A stretch of DNA of 64,000 nucleotides. Origin: Tetrastigma voinierianum (taxonomy: Eukaryota > Streptophyta > Magnoliopsida > Vitales > Vitaceae). Under the pieces are notes generated by a model. The model searched no databases. It worked only from the letters and a program-made list of their open reading frames with translations, and had not been told where the DNA came from. Where the stretch lies: positions 1 to 64,000 of the forward strand of contig JAEQBH010002433.1 of NCBI GenBank assembly GCA_016808115.1, written 5' to 3'. Shown one piece after another: positions 34,681-44,359 of this stretch (positions are counted from its first letter, which is position 1; each line of letters starts with the position of its first letter). A program made the position numbers and the translations under genes.

Positions 34681-34735
34681 TGTTTACTTTGTTGGGATTG
34701 CGAGTGACTTATGGAATATTATAAGAAGTAATATT

Positions 34736-34950
34736 TGGATGGCTTTGCCAATCCAATGTAATAGTTAGCAACAAATGGATGGCAATGCCAATCCTCAAAA
34801 TTATAATAAGTTAGGTAGCTGTGCTAATCCACAAAAATGTAAATAAGCAATTTGGGAGGCTGGACCAATCCACATAATAAAAACAGAAAATTGGTGGCTA
34901 TGCCTACCTTCAAGAAATGAAAGTGTAGATGAATGACTAAGCCAATCTCC
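34736..34950. repeat. Degenerate minisatellite, six units with near-palindromic core
   Basis: Core copies related to TGGATGGCTTTGCCAATCCA begin at 34736, 34776, 34812, 34853, 34892 and 34930, a spacing of 36-41 bp. In the first two cores GGATGGC and GCCAATCC are near-complementary around a 3-bp centre, so each can form a small hairpin. The spacers are A-rich. No protein frame runs through it. Confidence 0.75.
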
Positions 34951-35145
34951 AAAGCACAAGATTGTAGCAAATTAACGACACCCGATATAACGCCAGAAAC
35001 CCCTCAATTGCGAACCTCCACAAGGAAAATCCAAGAAAATAATCCACTATGAGATAAAACTGGCATAGAATGTCACACACCCAGGATATGCTCACAATCC
35101 TCTCAGTTTTTCCTCTCGCACTCTCTCTACTGAGCACTCATGCCA

Positions 35146-35675
35146 TGACACCCTAAAACCCAGGAATCCGTTGACCAACCGTCAACCCGTGGAAATAGCT
35201 ATGGATATCGTATTTCTCAAGATCCACGCCGGCTTCAATCCCACACCGGGATGCATTCATCTCCAGTCCTAAGTAATTACATACCCAAGCCCGACACCAA
35301 ACTGCAGTGCCGAGGTCAAAATTTCCTGTAAATGTCATGTGTCTCAATACCACACCATCCAATCTCATTTACAAGGATCCGTTTAGCCACATTCAATAAA
35401 AATTTTATGTTATTTTCAAAACATATTACTATGAGTTTAATTACAAACTCTATTACATACACACGCATATGCCAAAACTAGCTCTTTCCAAAGTTTTACA
35501 AAAGAACTACACCCAACACAAGCTCGCTTTCTTCAACCTCTCTACCCCAAACGAAATGTCCACCAAACAGATACCTACACTGAATGCTTTTCCCATAAAG
35601 CATGAGCCACTCCAAGAGAGAGACTCCCAGAGTCTATTACTCCCCTAAATGCACATGAAATGTTCACTTGTGACA

Positions 35676-35716
<41 letters not shown>

Positions 35717-37672
35717 ACATTCCAATAATTGACGAATTTTAATGGAATACTACATGCATGCCATGAAATGAGATGAGACTCACTCAATGCATGAAAAATC
35801 CGAGTCATCACATACTCCCATTACACAATGCGTAGCCAATGTGTGATAATATCCATCGTCGATGAATTTCATCCAATGATCACTTTGAAACAAAATCAAA
35901 TTTTTAGAAATCAAAACTTATTAGATGTTTCACTTCCAAGGATCATTTTGTTAACAAAACACAAAGGCCTTTTCGTGCAGGCCGACCTTCGTGGTCCTCA
36001 CCGTGAGGCCAGACACCTTCCTACACTTTCATGGGCTTTCACCGTTGGAATTATGTATAACCAATATACCGGGTCTTTCACCCGAGAGGGTATCTATCCC
36101 TATTTGCTACTACCCGACACAAGCTTTCATGCTCTACGTACTGAACTCAATAACTTTTGCTCAACGATACCACCCACTTATCAACCACTAAGTTTGATTT
36201 TCTTTGGCAATTCACGACTTCACAGACCCATGAACGCGACAAGTTCAAATACAGATGCAGAATGATTACGCCACTACATATCAATTCCATGTCTCATATG
36301 TAATGAATGTCATATGGACAATAAATCATATATTATGGACACTTATATCAAAAACATATAATTTCCAACATTTCATCTCAATGTCGATATATTAGAATTC
36401 ATATATCAACATTCAATCAATAACCATCACCAAGTAAGTCAATCAAAAGCAAGCAAAGACAACTTGGTTCTCAAGACTAATTGGGGCATAAGAGTTGCCC
36501 ACAAAGTAGTCCACACATATAGTCATCATAGGCCACACAAACATGCCACAACCCGGGAATAGAACAGTCCTAGATCCAGCCCCAAGACTGTCCAAATCCA
36601 GGCCACAAACATGCCATACTCAAGCCACACTTCTAGCCCCACAAGGCTATGGGATAGTCCTGAACCTCAGTCTAGAATTTTAGTCCCAATTTAAGGTTCA
36701 AATAGCCTACAAGACTATCATAACAAGCTATGAAATCAGCCACAAAGTAGTCCCCAACCTAGCCTTAAACAACCCCAAATTAAATCCATACACTCCACTG
36801 CCAACACCCGCCAACCAAACCTCAATCGCCTTAGATTTCACCAGATAACACCGAAATTGATACTAAATAGTCCCAAAAACAAGTATTAAAATTAGCACCA
36901 AATAAATCCCAAAATCGACATAACAACAAACAACCTAAGTTGTGTCCGTCTAGGAAATGGAACATAACTCAGGTCGAGGCCCACTCCGGTGATTCAAAAG
37001 CCTAACATCAAGTTCACAAATGCAAGGTTAACTTCTAAGTGAAGGACCCGAAATTCAAATTCTCTCTGCTTTCCCAACCGAAAGTTTGGCGGCACCGCGC
37101 CATGCAAGATCAAACAGGCAAAGATTCCAGATTTTAAAACAACCCCTTAGTGGTGAAAATAAATAAAACCAAAGTAGGAAAAATCCCTACCTCTGTAGCA
37201 TAGCCCTATCAGATATAGATGACTTTTACTTCTTAGTCCCGACAAGTTCCATCGTTTAATGCCTGAGAACTCAAGCAGATTCTTTCTCTCCTTCTCGTTT
37301 CTCTCTTTCTTTCTCCCTTTCCTTTCTCTTTCTTTTTCTCTTTCTTTTCTTTTCTCTTGGTCGATTTCTTCCTCGGGGTGTCGATTTCCTCCCCCACTCT
37401 CCCATCTCTTACTTTGTGATACACTCTCGACACATGGCTTGCCACGTGTCACCCACGGTCACATGTGTCCTACATGTCACCTCACACGAGTCCTTACGTC
37501 ACAGGTCACCTAACACCCGTCTCAAAAACGCGAAATTCCAACTACTCAATTCAACGGCCCTCCGGTAACTAGAATTCACGAGACGAACCCAATATAGTCT
37601 CGTTGTCATCCTGCATCTAAAATCTCCAAGTTTACAATGTTTTTCGTAAAGTTCAATTTTTCTAGTTTTACA
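35146..37672 (-). mobile_element. Tekay-family LTR (Tekay-C), solo or truncated
   Basis: This is the reverse complement of the Tekay LTR design. It begins (plus strand) TGACACCCTAAAACCCAGG and ends CTAGTTTTACA, the complement of TGTAAAACTAG. Inside are CTTTCACCCGAGAGG (36075-36090; complement of the CTCGGGTGAAAG block), CACTTTCATGGGCTTTCACC (36026-36045), a (TA)n run (35679-35714), a pyrimidine tract (37268-37365) and the palindrome-type GACACATGGCTTGCCACGTG (37430-37450). Length 2527 bp. Candidate target copies ATGCC (35140-35144) and ATGCT (37673-37677) match at four of five but sit one base off at the left. No gag-pol adjoins it. Confidence 0.8.
35679..35714. repeat. (AT)n microsatellite within the Tekay-C LTR
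   Basis: About 36 bp of alternating A and T, absent at this place in the Tekay-A LTRs. Confidence 0.9.
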
Positions 37673-37808
37673 ATGCTCTCACATTCCCTGTGATAACCCT
37701 AATTATTTCACATCTATCATTTCAACTCTTTAGTGATTGAAAGAATGATCTCTCGAAATTCTTTCTTCTCTCACTGGAATTCCTCAAGCCTATTTATAGG
37801 TAAGTGAT
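37673..37808 (-). promoter_or_regulatory. TATA-containing promoter-like fragment
   Basis: On the minus strand it reads TATAAATAGG (about 37791-37800) followed by GAATTCCAGTGAGAGAAG and a leader-like stretch. It could be the U3/R part of a copia LTR or a host promoter remnant. It lies between the Tekay-C LTR and the LINE 3' end. No LTR ends were found. Confidence 0.3.
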
Positions 37809-40205
37809 TTGATCCCTGATGGATTCCATCGGGTTGAATGGAAACCAATTTCACCAATAAACAGCGCCAATTTCTCATCCATATATGAATTAATTCCTAT
37901 GGATGTGGTGGCAAAGTGGGGAGAAATTTTTCCTCATGAGTGCTTGGTGGAAATGAGCTTTAACACCCAAGTATCAGACAGTGCATCTCCCATTCTGAAC
38001 CCAGTCCTGGTAAGGATAGCAGCTTTAACACTGTCACTAACCCCAGCCAAAAACACCGCACTCTTTAGTTTGTTCACTTGTATTCCCGAGAATGTCTCAA
38101 ACTTCACCAGCTCATCCATAATCACTTCTACACTGGGTTCATTTCATTAAAATAAAGATATCATCAAAGAAAGCAAATATGAGAAAGATCGATCCGTTTT
38201 ACATTTCGTGAAATCAAACCTTCATTGAGAGTCGCCTGAAAAGGATCTCGAAAAGGCTTCCATAGCAATAAGAAAAAGAAAGGGGGATAAAGGGTCCCCT
38301 TGCCGCAATCCCCTCTGACTTGCAAAAAACCCCGTAAGCTCCCCATTGACACATATAGAAAACTTGGGAGTAGTAATACAAGCCATAATGCACCTCAACA
38401 TATTAGTAGGAGTGCCCATAGCTGTAAGAATGTCTAGAATGCAGCCCCATCTTATAGAGTCATATGCCTTCTTAAGATCAATCTTGAGAGCACATCTACT
38501 GCACCAACATCATAGTGGTAGTTTTTCATCACCTCCCGAGTGAGAAGGATGTCAGGGTTCGTAATGCTACGCCCTCGAACAAAGGCCGCTTAAGCTCCGG
38601 TAAATTATATCGAATGCATCTTTCATTCTAAATCGCAATAATCTTCGACGACTAGAACAAGATACAAACAAGCCAATGTGCCCATAACGTGCATCGAACT
38701 GTGGTTAGGATCTTGTGACTAAGGCACACTGCACAGCTTAATCTCACGGAGTATACATCCATTAGTGAAGAAATCTACCACCGCATCACACACCTCATTC
38801 CCAACAATGCTCCAAGCCCTTTTGAAGAAAAGAGAGGAGAACCCATCGGGACCAGGGGCCTTAGAGTCGTCAATAGAGAAAAGGGCATTCTTGATCTCCT
38901 CATGAGTAATCCTTCGCTTATCGGTATCATCCAAATGATTAGAGGTATCAAACCAAACCGGCCCATTTGGTACTTCACCGATCATCCCGTAAATTACCAC
39001 CCATAACTCGATTGAAATGGTCGAGTAACCTCCCGTTTGATAGTATCCGGTCCTCACCTCGTCACCGCCCAACGTAATGGAAGTGATCAGGTTCACGAAG
39101 CTCTCGGGCTTTCGACCGACGGTAAGAAACTGCATTCGATCCCCGCCTGTTTCATCGATCCTAGGATTTTTGTTCTAAACCTCCTCCGCCATCGCTTAAG
39201 TCATGAAAGTTCTTCTCAAACACACCTTCAATCCCAACCAAATCGTAATCATTCGGGTTAACTAACAAATCGCCAGCGACCGAAGCCGGGCCTCTGGCCT
39301 TCAACAACCCTCTCTCGAATATTAGCAAATCCCCATGAAAGTTGGAAAGCTTAGACGAGCCACACATTTAAGCTCTTAGTCGCCCCATACATTAGTTCCA
39401 TAAACTTCCCGGGGCCTCCAAGCATCCTCTACTGTGTCAAGGAAAGCCGGATGGTCAACCCGTGGTTAAAAATTTAAAGGGAAAAAAGCTTCTTCCTGAC
39501 AAGACCGCAAGGTATCACTGAATGATAATCAATCCGTACTGGTCGACAATCCCTGATTCATAAACTCCGCCACGCATTCTAGTAGCATCCAAGGAGAACT
39601 CGTTCGAAGGGAGCTGCCTACCTTCCTAGCTACAATCGATCCCCCGCCCGACCTGGCTATCCATGTGAATCAGAGTCTACCTGAACGCACATACGACTAT
39701 CTCCTTGAAAAGGCATTCACTTAAACTCTTCCATACAAAGGCTGGAAGTTCACGTTACCCCCATTCTTTCGCTTGCAACTTGGCTATATTGAATTCCCAT
39801 CAAAACTGCATAGCACTCACCCTCGAAGAACAATAACCGCAGACGACTCCACAAGACTCTCCTTTCAACCCGATTATTCGAGCAAGATAAATAATGAGCG
39901 TAAGAATAGCTATTATCCCGAGACGCTTATGTAACACAAAATACTGATCAAGACACAAATATCAACCATGTTAACAACCCTGGTTCCAAAGACACCCAAA
40001 TCCTACCAGCCACAGACGCTCATAGTTATGATGCATCTCCCATCCTGGAAGGATTGAATTGAAAATTCTAACCCTATTATGGATCCTTACCCGAGTCTCC
40101 AAAATGCAAACAACGCTAAGGGAATGGGCCCTAACCAACGTGCTCAATTCCTTTTGTTTGAGGGAATCATTCATCCCTCTAATATTCCAAAGAAATTAAC
40201 TTAAT
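37809..40205 (-). pseudogene. L1-type LINE ORF2 (endonuclease and reverse transcriptase), broken
   Basis: Minus-strand pieces in order: endonuclease N-terminus at 39971-40174 (GMNDSLKQKEL..., CILETRVRI), a connecting part at 38719-39135 (DDSKAPGPDGFSSLFFKRAW and VCDAVVDFF, RT block 1), NGELTGFFASQRGLRQGDPL at about 38280-38370 (RT block with RGLRQGDPLSP), an FFDD box near 38155-38185 (family FADD/YADD), and KSAVFLAGVSDSV at about 38040. The endonuclease catalytic middle (39140-39970) is scrambled. The 3' end lacks a poly(A) tail on the element strand and stops near 37810, so the copy is truncated. ORF1 lies at 41889-43411. Confidence 0.85.
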
Positions 40206-41080
40206 CACGAATCCTTGATACTCACGCCACCCCCAACTGAGGAACACTACTCGCTTTTAATCTCGAGTTTGCTCGAAAGAGGAAGAGGTCAGGAAAGTAA
40301 AGTCCGCCTCATCACCCTCTCGACTCGTTTAAAGAATCGCAAATAGGTGACAAGCTCTAATACTTCCCGCATGTGTCGCGAAAGACCCAGACTGTGACGC
40401 CACGTCACTACTTCATCCATAGGCAACCCAGGGCATCACGATGTAACTCCAACTAGAGTCTGCACTTGAGCCTCACTCACGCAAATTCGACCAACCCGAA
40501 TTAAACTGACCGGTCTCTATTTTGCTTCCACCGAAAAACCGGCTGCTCACCCTACCGATTGACCACGCCTAATAAAATTGACCAGTTAACTGTTTTTTTG
40601 CTGGGTTCTGCTTTTTAATAAATTAAATAAAAACAAATTTTTTACTATACTATCTGCATCACGATTCACGAGTCTTGTGATTAACATTTATGCCTCTTTG
40701 CACCATTTTATAATACTCTGCCTGTCTGCCATCATTACTGAGTGAACAAAAACATTAATATTGGATGAAATAAAAAAAGAAAAGAAAAAGGGGTTGGTGG
40801 CTGGGGGGCCCACATGTGATAATTGAATATGAAAAAAGATTAAGAACCCAAAAAAAAAAAAGGGGCGTGGGTATGAAGGGTACATGGAAGTAGTGAAGAG
40901 TGTAGGATATAAAACATTTGTTCTTATTACTGTGTGAATCGTGAATTCGTGATGAAGGAGAACCCATTTTGTCTCCACCACCAATTCTCCCACCCCTTTA
41001 TTCCCATAATCAATTAATCATCCACTCATGCTCTCTCTCTCTCCCACATCACCATTCACGAATCACGACGGCCACCTCAC
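40206..41080. other. Interval between LINE ORF2 and host-gene fragments
   Basis: 40206-40590 (minus) may be the degraded ORF1/ORF2 join, but no motif is secure. 40600-41027 is AT-rich and includes a GGATATAAAAC TATA-like string near 40905 upstream of the plus-strand gene fragment. Minus frames at 40688-40993 are T-rich low-complexity. Confidence 0.35.
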
Positions 41081-41374
41081 CGAATTCTCTTCTTCTCCGA
41101 AACCAGATCAATTGAAGATATTGATTCAGCCTTCAAGCAAATCCAGGGTGAAGTATATTCTGAGAAACCGATCATTTCCGTTCCAGTTCACGAGAAACTC
41201 GTCGTTGAATCCAAATATCCATGGGGAGAATCGAACTCAAACCTGGAAATGGTCGAAGCAAGATCACTGGAAGATATCGATACGGCTTTTAAACAAGCTA
41301 CAGAAGATAACAAGGAAAACGATTCCAGAACCGACGAATCTGGATTTCAGAGCAGCTCAAACACTAGACCATGA
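41081..41374 (+). pseudogene. C-terminal fragment of a LEDID-repeat host protein (AT5G17910-like)
   Basis: One plus-strand frame gives two copies of a repeat, RSIEDIDSAFKQI and ARSLEDIDTAFKQA, separated by about 45 residues containing PVHEKLVVESKYPWGES, and ends NTRP-stop at about 41374. I recall this LEDI(D/N).AFKQ repeat from the C-terminus of large, uncharacterised plant proteins related to Arabidopsis AT5G17910. The function of that family is not known to me. Only about the last 100 residues are present, and an in-frame stop lies upstream near 41010. A 119-codon ATG-started frame at 41028-41387 overlaps in another phase and does not encode the repeat. Confidence 0.6.
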
Positions 41375-41618
41375 AATTGAAATTTGAGGATTCATTACTT
41401 GACAAGAAAATGGTGATTGGATTTTGATTTTCTTCTAGGTTTTTTTTCTGTACGTGATTACCTCTTTTTTCTGGGTTTTGATTTGCCTGCATTTTTTTAG
41501 GGTTTTGGTTGATTGGTGACTTCAAGAATGAGTTTTTGGTTTGATTTCTTGAAGTATTTTCTAAAAAAGTTTGTAGTTTGAGTTTGCAGATTGTAAAAAT
41601 TTTACATTTTGTGAATGA
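41375..41618 (+). other. 3' untranslated-like T-rich stretch
   Basis: Follows the LEDID-fragment stop codon; T-rich with no open frame. It may be the 3' untranslated region or intron sequence of the captured gene. Confidence 0.35.
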
Positions 41619-41705
41619 AGGCTCTGTTGGATATCCCGGCGGAGTACGCCGTTCTGTTCTTGCAAGGCGGCGCCAAAATTCATCCGCTATGTTTTGTATT
41701 CTGAA
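41619..41705 (+). pseudogene. Phosphoserine aminotransferase-like fragment (~20 codons)
   Basis: An ATG at 41619 opens MKALLDIPAEYAVLFLQGGA and is followed by an unrelated tail to a stop near 41703. ALL.IP..Y.VLFLQGGA is a highly conserved block of phosphoserine aminotransferase, the PLP enzyme of serine synthesis, where it is normally followed by a T/S-rich cofactor-loop segment. Here the similarity ends at GGCGCC and continues into other DNA. With about 20 residues, chance is unlikely but not excluded. It lies on the plus strand next to the LEDID fragment and opposite to the LINE. Confidence 0.45.
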
Positions 41706-41888
41706 TCCAGTGATATTAGATTTTCAATAATCCATATAGACTTACAGTTGAGTGAGCAATATTTTCTTGCTTTCACAATTCCCATTTTTCTGTTTTACTG
41801 GGGTGGTTTACCTGCTTACCGCACTGATATAAGCCGACTTCTGCCGAAATACAGCCTCGGTTTAAATCAGCTGCCCTGGCCCGTCTGA
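41706..41888. other. Short interval before LINE ORF1
   Basis: The minus strand may continue the C-terminal end of ORF1 out of frame. Nothing is certain. Confidence 0.25.
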
Positions 41889-43411
41889 TTATTCCTTTAC
41901 CGATGTGGGCCTGGGCCCATTCTCGATCCGCCCGCCCGACTTGCCAGCTCTAACTCCAACCACTTCAACTGTTAGGTCTTCACTAATGTCTAGACATTCA
42001 AATATGTTGGCATGTCTCGCTGGAGAGGTAGTAGCCTCATGACTTGTATCCCCAATATTATCCTGGATGACAGTTCTCTGACGAGCTCCAATACTATCCA
42101 CCACACTATCAACACCATCCCTCAACTCCTCGCCCAGGGTGGCTGCAATAGGTATTTCAGAGCTAGATTTAGCATTAACCTTTTCCCCGTTTCCATGACC
42201 ACCTATTTTGGAAGCCGACGGCATGCCACACTCTAGGACCGATGGTGTCTTAGAGAGAGGGCATTTTGAGACCTTGTGACCAAATACCTGACAGTGGGAA
42301 CAATTATGAGGGACCCAAAGATATTCAATTCTGATCGTAGTACACTTACCGTTCCCCAAGTTGAGGCGGGCAGCCTTGGGGAATTTACTACTCAGGTCTA
42401 CCTCAATGCATATTCTAACAAAAGATAGTCTGGTCCTGTTTTCAGTGAGAGAGTCCATATGGAGAGGTTTCCCAACGGCACTTGCTAAATGACACCCTCC
42501 AGCAGCTTCCTTGTTGCTATCGCCGTTCGAACACCCACTCGGTCCCCCACGGCTTCTTTACCCATATCCAGTTCTGTAAAGTCCTCCCCTCGGTTCCTCT
42601 TGACTATTTCCCCCATACCCAATACTGGATTTGTGCCATACATTACCGTACCGCTCCTGAGCATTCCAGAAATTTCAGTTGCATTGGACTCTGTACCCAT
42701 AGTGGAACCCAATTTCCGAAAACCATTGTTTCCCACGTCTTCCCCATCCAACATATCGGTAGGCTCCACACTCGCGAAACCGGATGGGCCAGATCTGGTA
42801 TTGATGGACACCAAACTCCGCCCACCGCTTTCCCCGTCGACTCCCCCAACCAACATACCGCCTGAACTACCCCTCGTGAAACCAGAAGGGCCAGATCTGG
42901 GAACTAACAGAATCTTGTATACCTGTCGGAGAAGAAACCCGTACCTTAGGATTTTGACGATTCTACCCGATCATCCCTTGCTTCCTATCATCCTCAGTTA
43001 GATCTGCCGCCGGCAGCTTGTCATTGACCCTTGCGTCAGCTACTACCACAGCAGGACACAATCCTGTATATCTGCCGGATGAGACCCTACCTTTCGGAAC
43101 TGAGTTCAAAGCATTTCCGCCGGATATGACTTCGATCTAGGCTCCATCAGTTCCGGGACTTCCCCACTCCTTATTATCTTGGTTTGAACGGACGGGGGCA
43201 GCTTCACCATGGACCTCTGCTTGTCCCCGGGGAAAACCACATTTCGATCCATCCCTAGATCCACCCATAGAGGTGGAAAATCAGACGGATCCACCATACG
43301 GACCTCCTTAGCGTGACCAGATCGCCCATTCTTCCGACTCTCCCCCGTCGTTTTAGGCTCAGTAAGACTTCTACTTCCACCGGCCGGTTTTTTTGCTTTC
43401 ATTGTACCCAC
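41889..43411 (-). pseudogene. L1-type LINE ORF1 (DUF4283/zinc-knuckle gag-like protein), broken
   Basis: Three minus-strand pieces. 43106-43411 begins MGTMKAKKPAGGSR, a basic N-terminus with the PPLWVDLGMDRN stretch. 42485-42856 is a Ser/Gly-rich part in which a RSGPSGF motif occurs, also seen again just upstream near 42890. 41889-42458 starts MDSLTENRTRLSFVRICIEV, the end of a DUF4283 domain, then has the zinc knuckle CSHCQVFGHKVSKCP (CX2CX4HX4C). Such ORF1 proteins bind LINE RNA. The N-terminal DUF4283 half appears missing or replaced by the Ser/Gly-rich part. The frame changes at least twice. Confidence 0.8.
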
Positions 43412-43705
43412 AAATGTTCAGCACTCACCTTTGTCTTGTTGTCGCCACACCAGTCGCCACACCCGTCGCCAGAGAGCTCATCTCTTCAGTGGTATACCGA
43501 AAATTTAACTAACACAAGCTTGTGTCACAGATTCAATATTTTCATTGATATTATTGATTTTTTCTCCATTTTTTGATCAACCGATTATCGATGATTAATA
43601 TCATTTTGAACCTTACAGATATCCGATATATCGCTTTTAACCCAATATTTCAAACTAATAACCATCTGTAAAAGCACTATCTGCCATTTCAATGAATTTT
43701 GAGGT
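43412..43705 (-). other. LINE 5' region / intron 2 of the cyanoalanine synthase gene
   Basis: The part near 43412-43500 has repeated GTCGCCA(C/G) text and may be LINE 5' leader. The rest is AT-rich intron-like sequence downstream of the exon 2 splice donor. The boundary between the two could not be fixed. Confidence 0.4.
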
Positions 43706-43707
43706 AC

Positions 43708-44254
43708 CTTGTCTTGATGCTAGCAGTGGGTTGCATCATTTCTTGCTTTACAGCTACATAAGCTCCACACCCTTCAGTGACTTTGTTCAGATAAACCAGA
43801 GGAGTCTTCCCAATAAGCTGAACCATGAAAACAAAAATGAATTCCAACACCCGAGAACAAAGTTCTTGAATGAATTAATCTGCTCACTTCACAAAAATCC
43901 CAAATCCCACTCCCAGAAAAAATCAATACATGAGCACCCCAAACCGAGAAATCTGATTTCCTCTCTAAGGATCATTGAAAACCAAAACCGTTTTCACTGT
44001 TGCTGAAATTTAATTTTCCTTCATCTCTCTTGACTCAATGACAGTGCTCAGATGGAAAGAGGGAGGGAGAAAAATAAGCACCTGAGAAACTTCTTTTTTG
44101 ATGTTGTTCCCCGGAAGATCCTTCGGCAGATCTCTGATTCTCTGGGAAAAGACGGAGCATCGACATTGGGTTGAGTGGAAAACCATCTGGGTATGGCGAC
44201 GCTGGTAAAGGGTATGGAAGATTTTCTCCTGAAGAAACTCGAGAGAACCGCCAT
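43708..44254 (-). pseudogene. Beta-cyanoalanine/cysteine synthase, mitochondrial: exons 1-2 only
   Basis: Exon 1 (44254-44082) starts MAVLSSFFRRKSSIPF and RWFSTQP, a basic, Ser/Arg-rich mitochondrial presequence. It ends CAG before a GT donor. Exon 2 (43816-43708) follows an AG acceptor and reads LIGKTPLVYLNKVTEGCGAY, then AVKQEMMQPTASIKTR, ending at a GT donor. SIK holds the PLP-binding lysine; the family has SIKDR, here SIKTR. The enzyme uses cysteine and cyanide to make cyanoalanine and H2S, and is related to O-acetylserine(thiol)lyase. In exon 1 one base is missing at a C-run (44147-44150 region), so the frame shifts before the LPKDLPG-type segment. No later exon is present down to 37.6 kb, where a LINE and an LTR lie instead. 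This is a truncated gene, not a working one. Confidence 0.82.
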
Positions 44255-44342
44255 TGATGGAGAGCTTAGCTTCTTCACTGTAACTCAGCTCTATCTTAAC
44301 TTCTGCTTCTTTCGAGACAACGAATGACAGGCGTCAGTACGG

Positions 44343-44357
44343 TTATAATAAATAAGG
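44343..44357 (-). promoter_or_regulatory. Candidate TATA region of the cyanoalanine synthase fragment
   Basis: On the minus strand CCTTATTTATTATAA lies about 90 bp upstream of the ATG at 44254, a normal spacing for a plant TATA element plus short leader. Confidence 0.4.
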
Positions 44358-44359
44358 AA

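Noticed and set aside
35134..35145. Possible primer binding site next to the Tekay-C LTR
   Set aside because: On the minus strand TGGCATGAGTGC matches the Met-tRNA-type site at only 9 of 12 bases, and no gag-pol sequence follows on that side. A solo or truncated LTR is more likely.
41028..41387. 119-codon ATG-started plus-strand frame
   Set aside because: It overlaps the LEDID-repeat fragment in a different phase and has no similarity of its own; the other phase carries the conserved repeat.
43692..44006. 104-codon plus-strand frame
   Set aside because: Antisense to exon 2 and intron 1 of the cyanoalanine synthase fragment, where the splice sites and protein match are clear.
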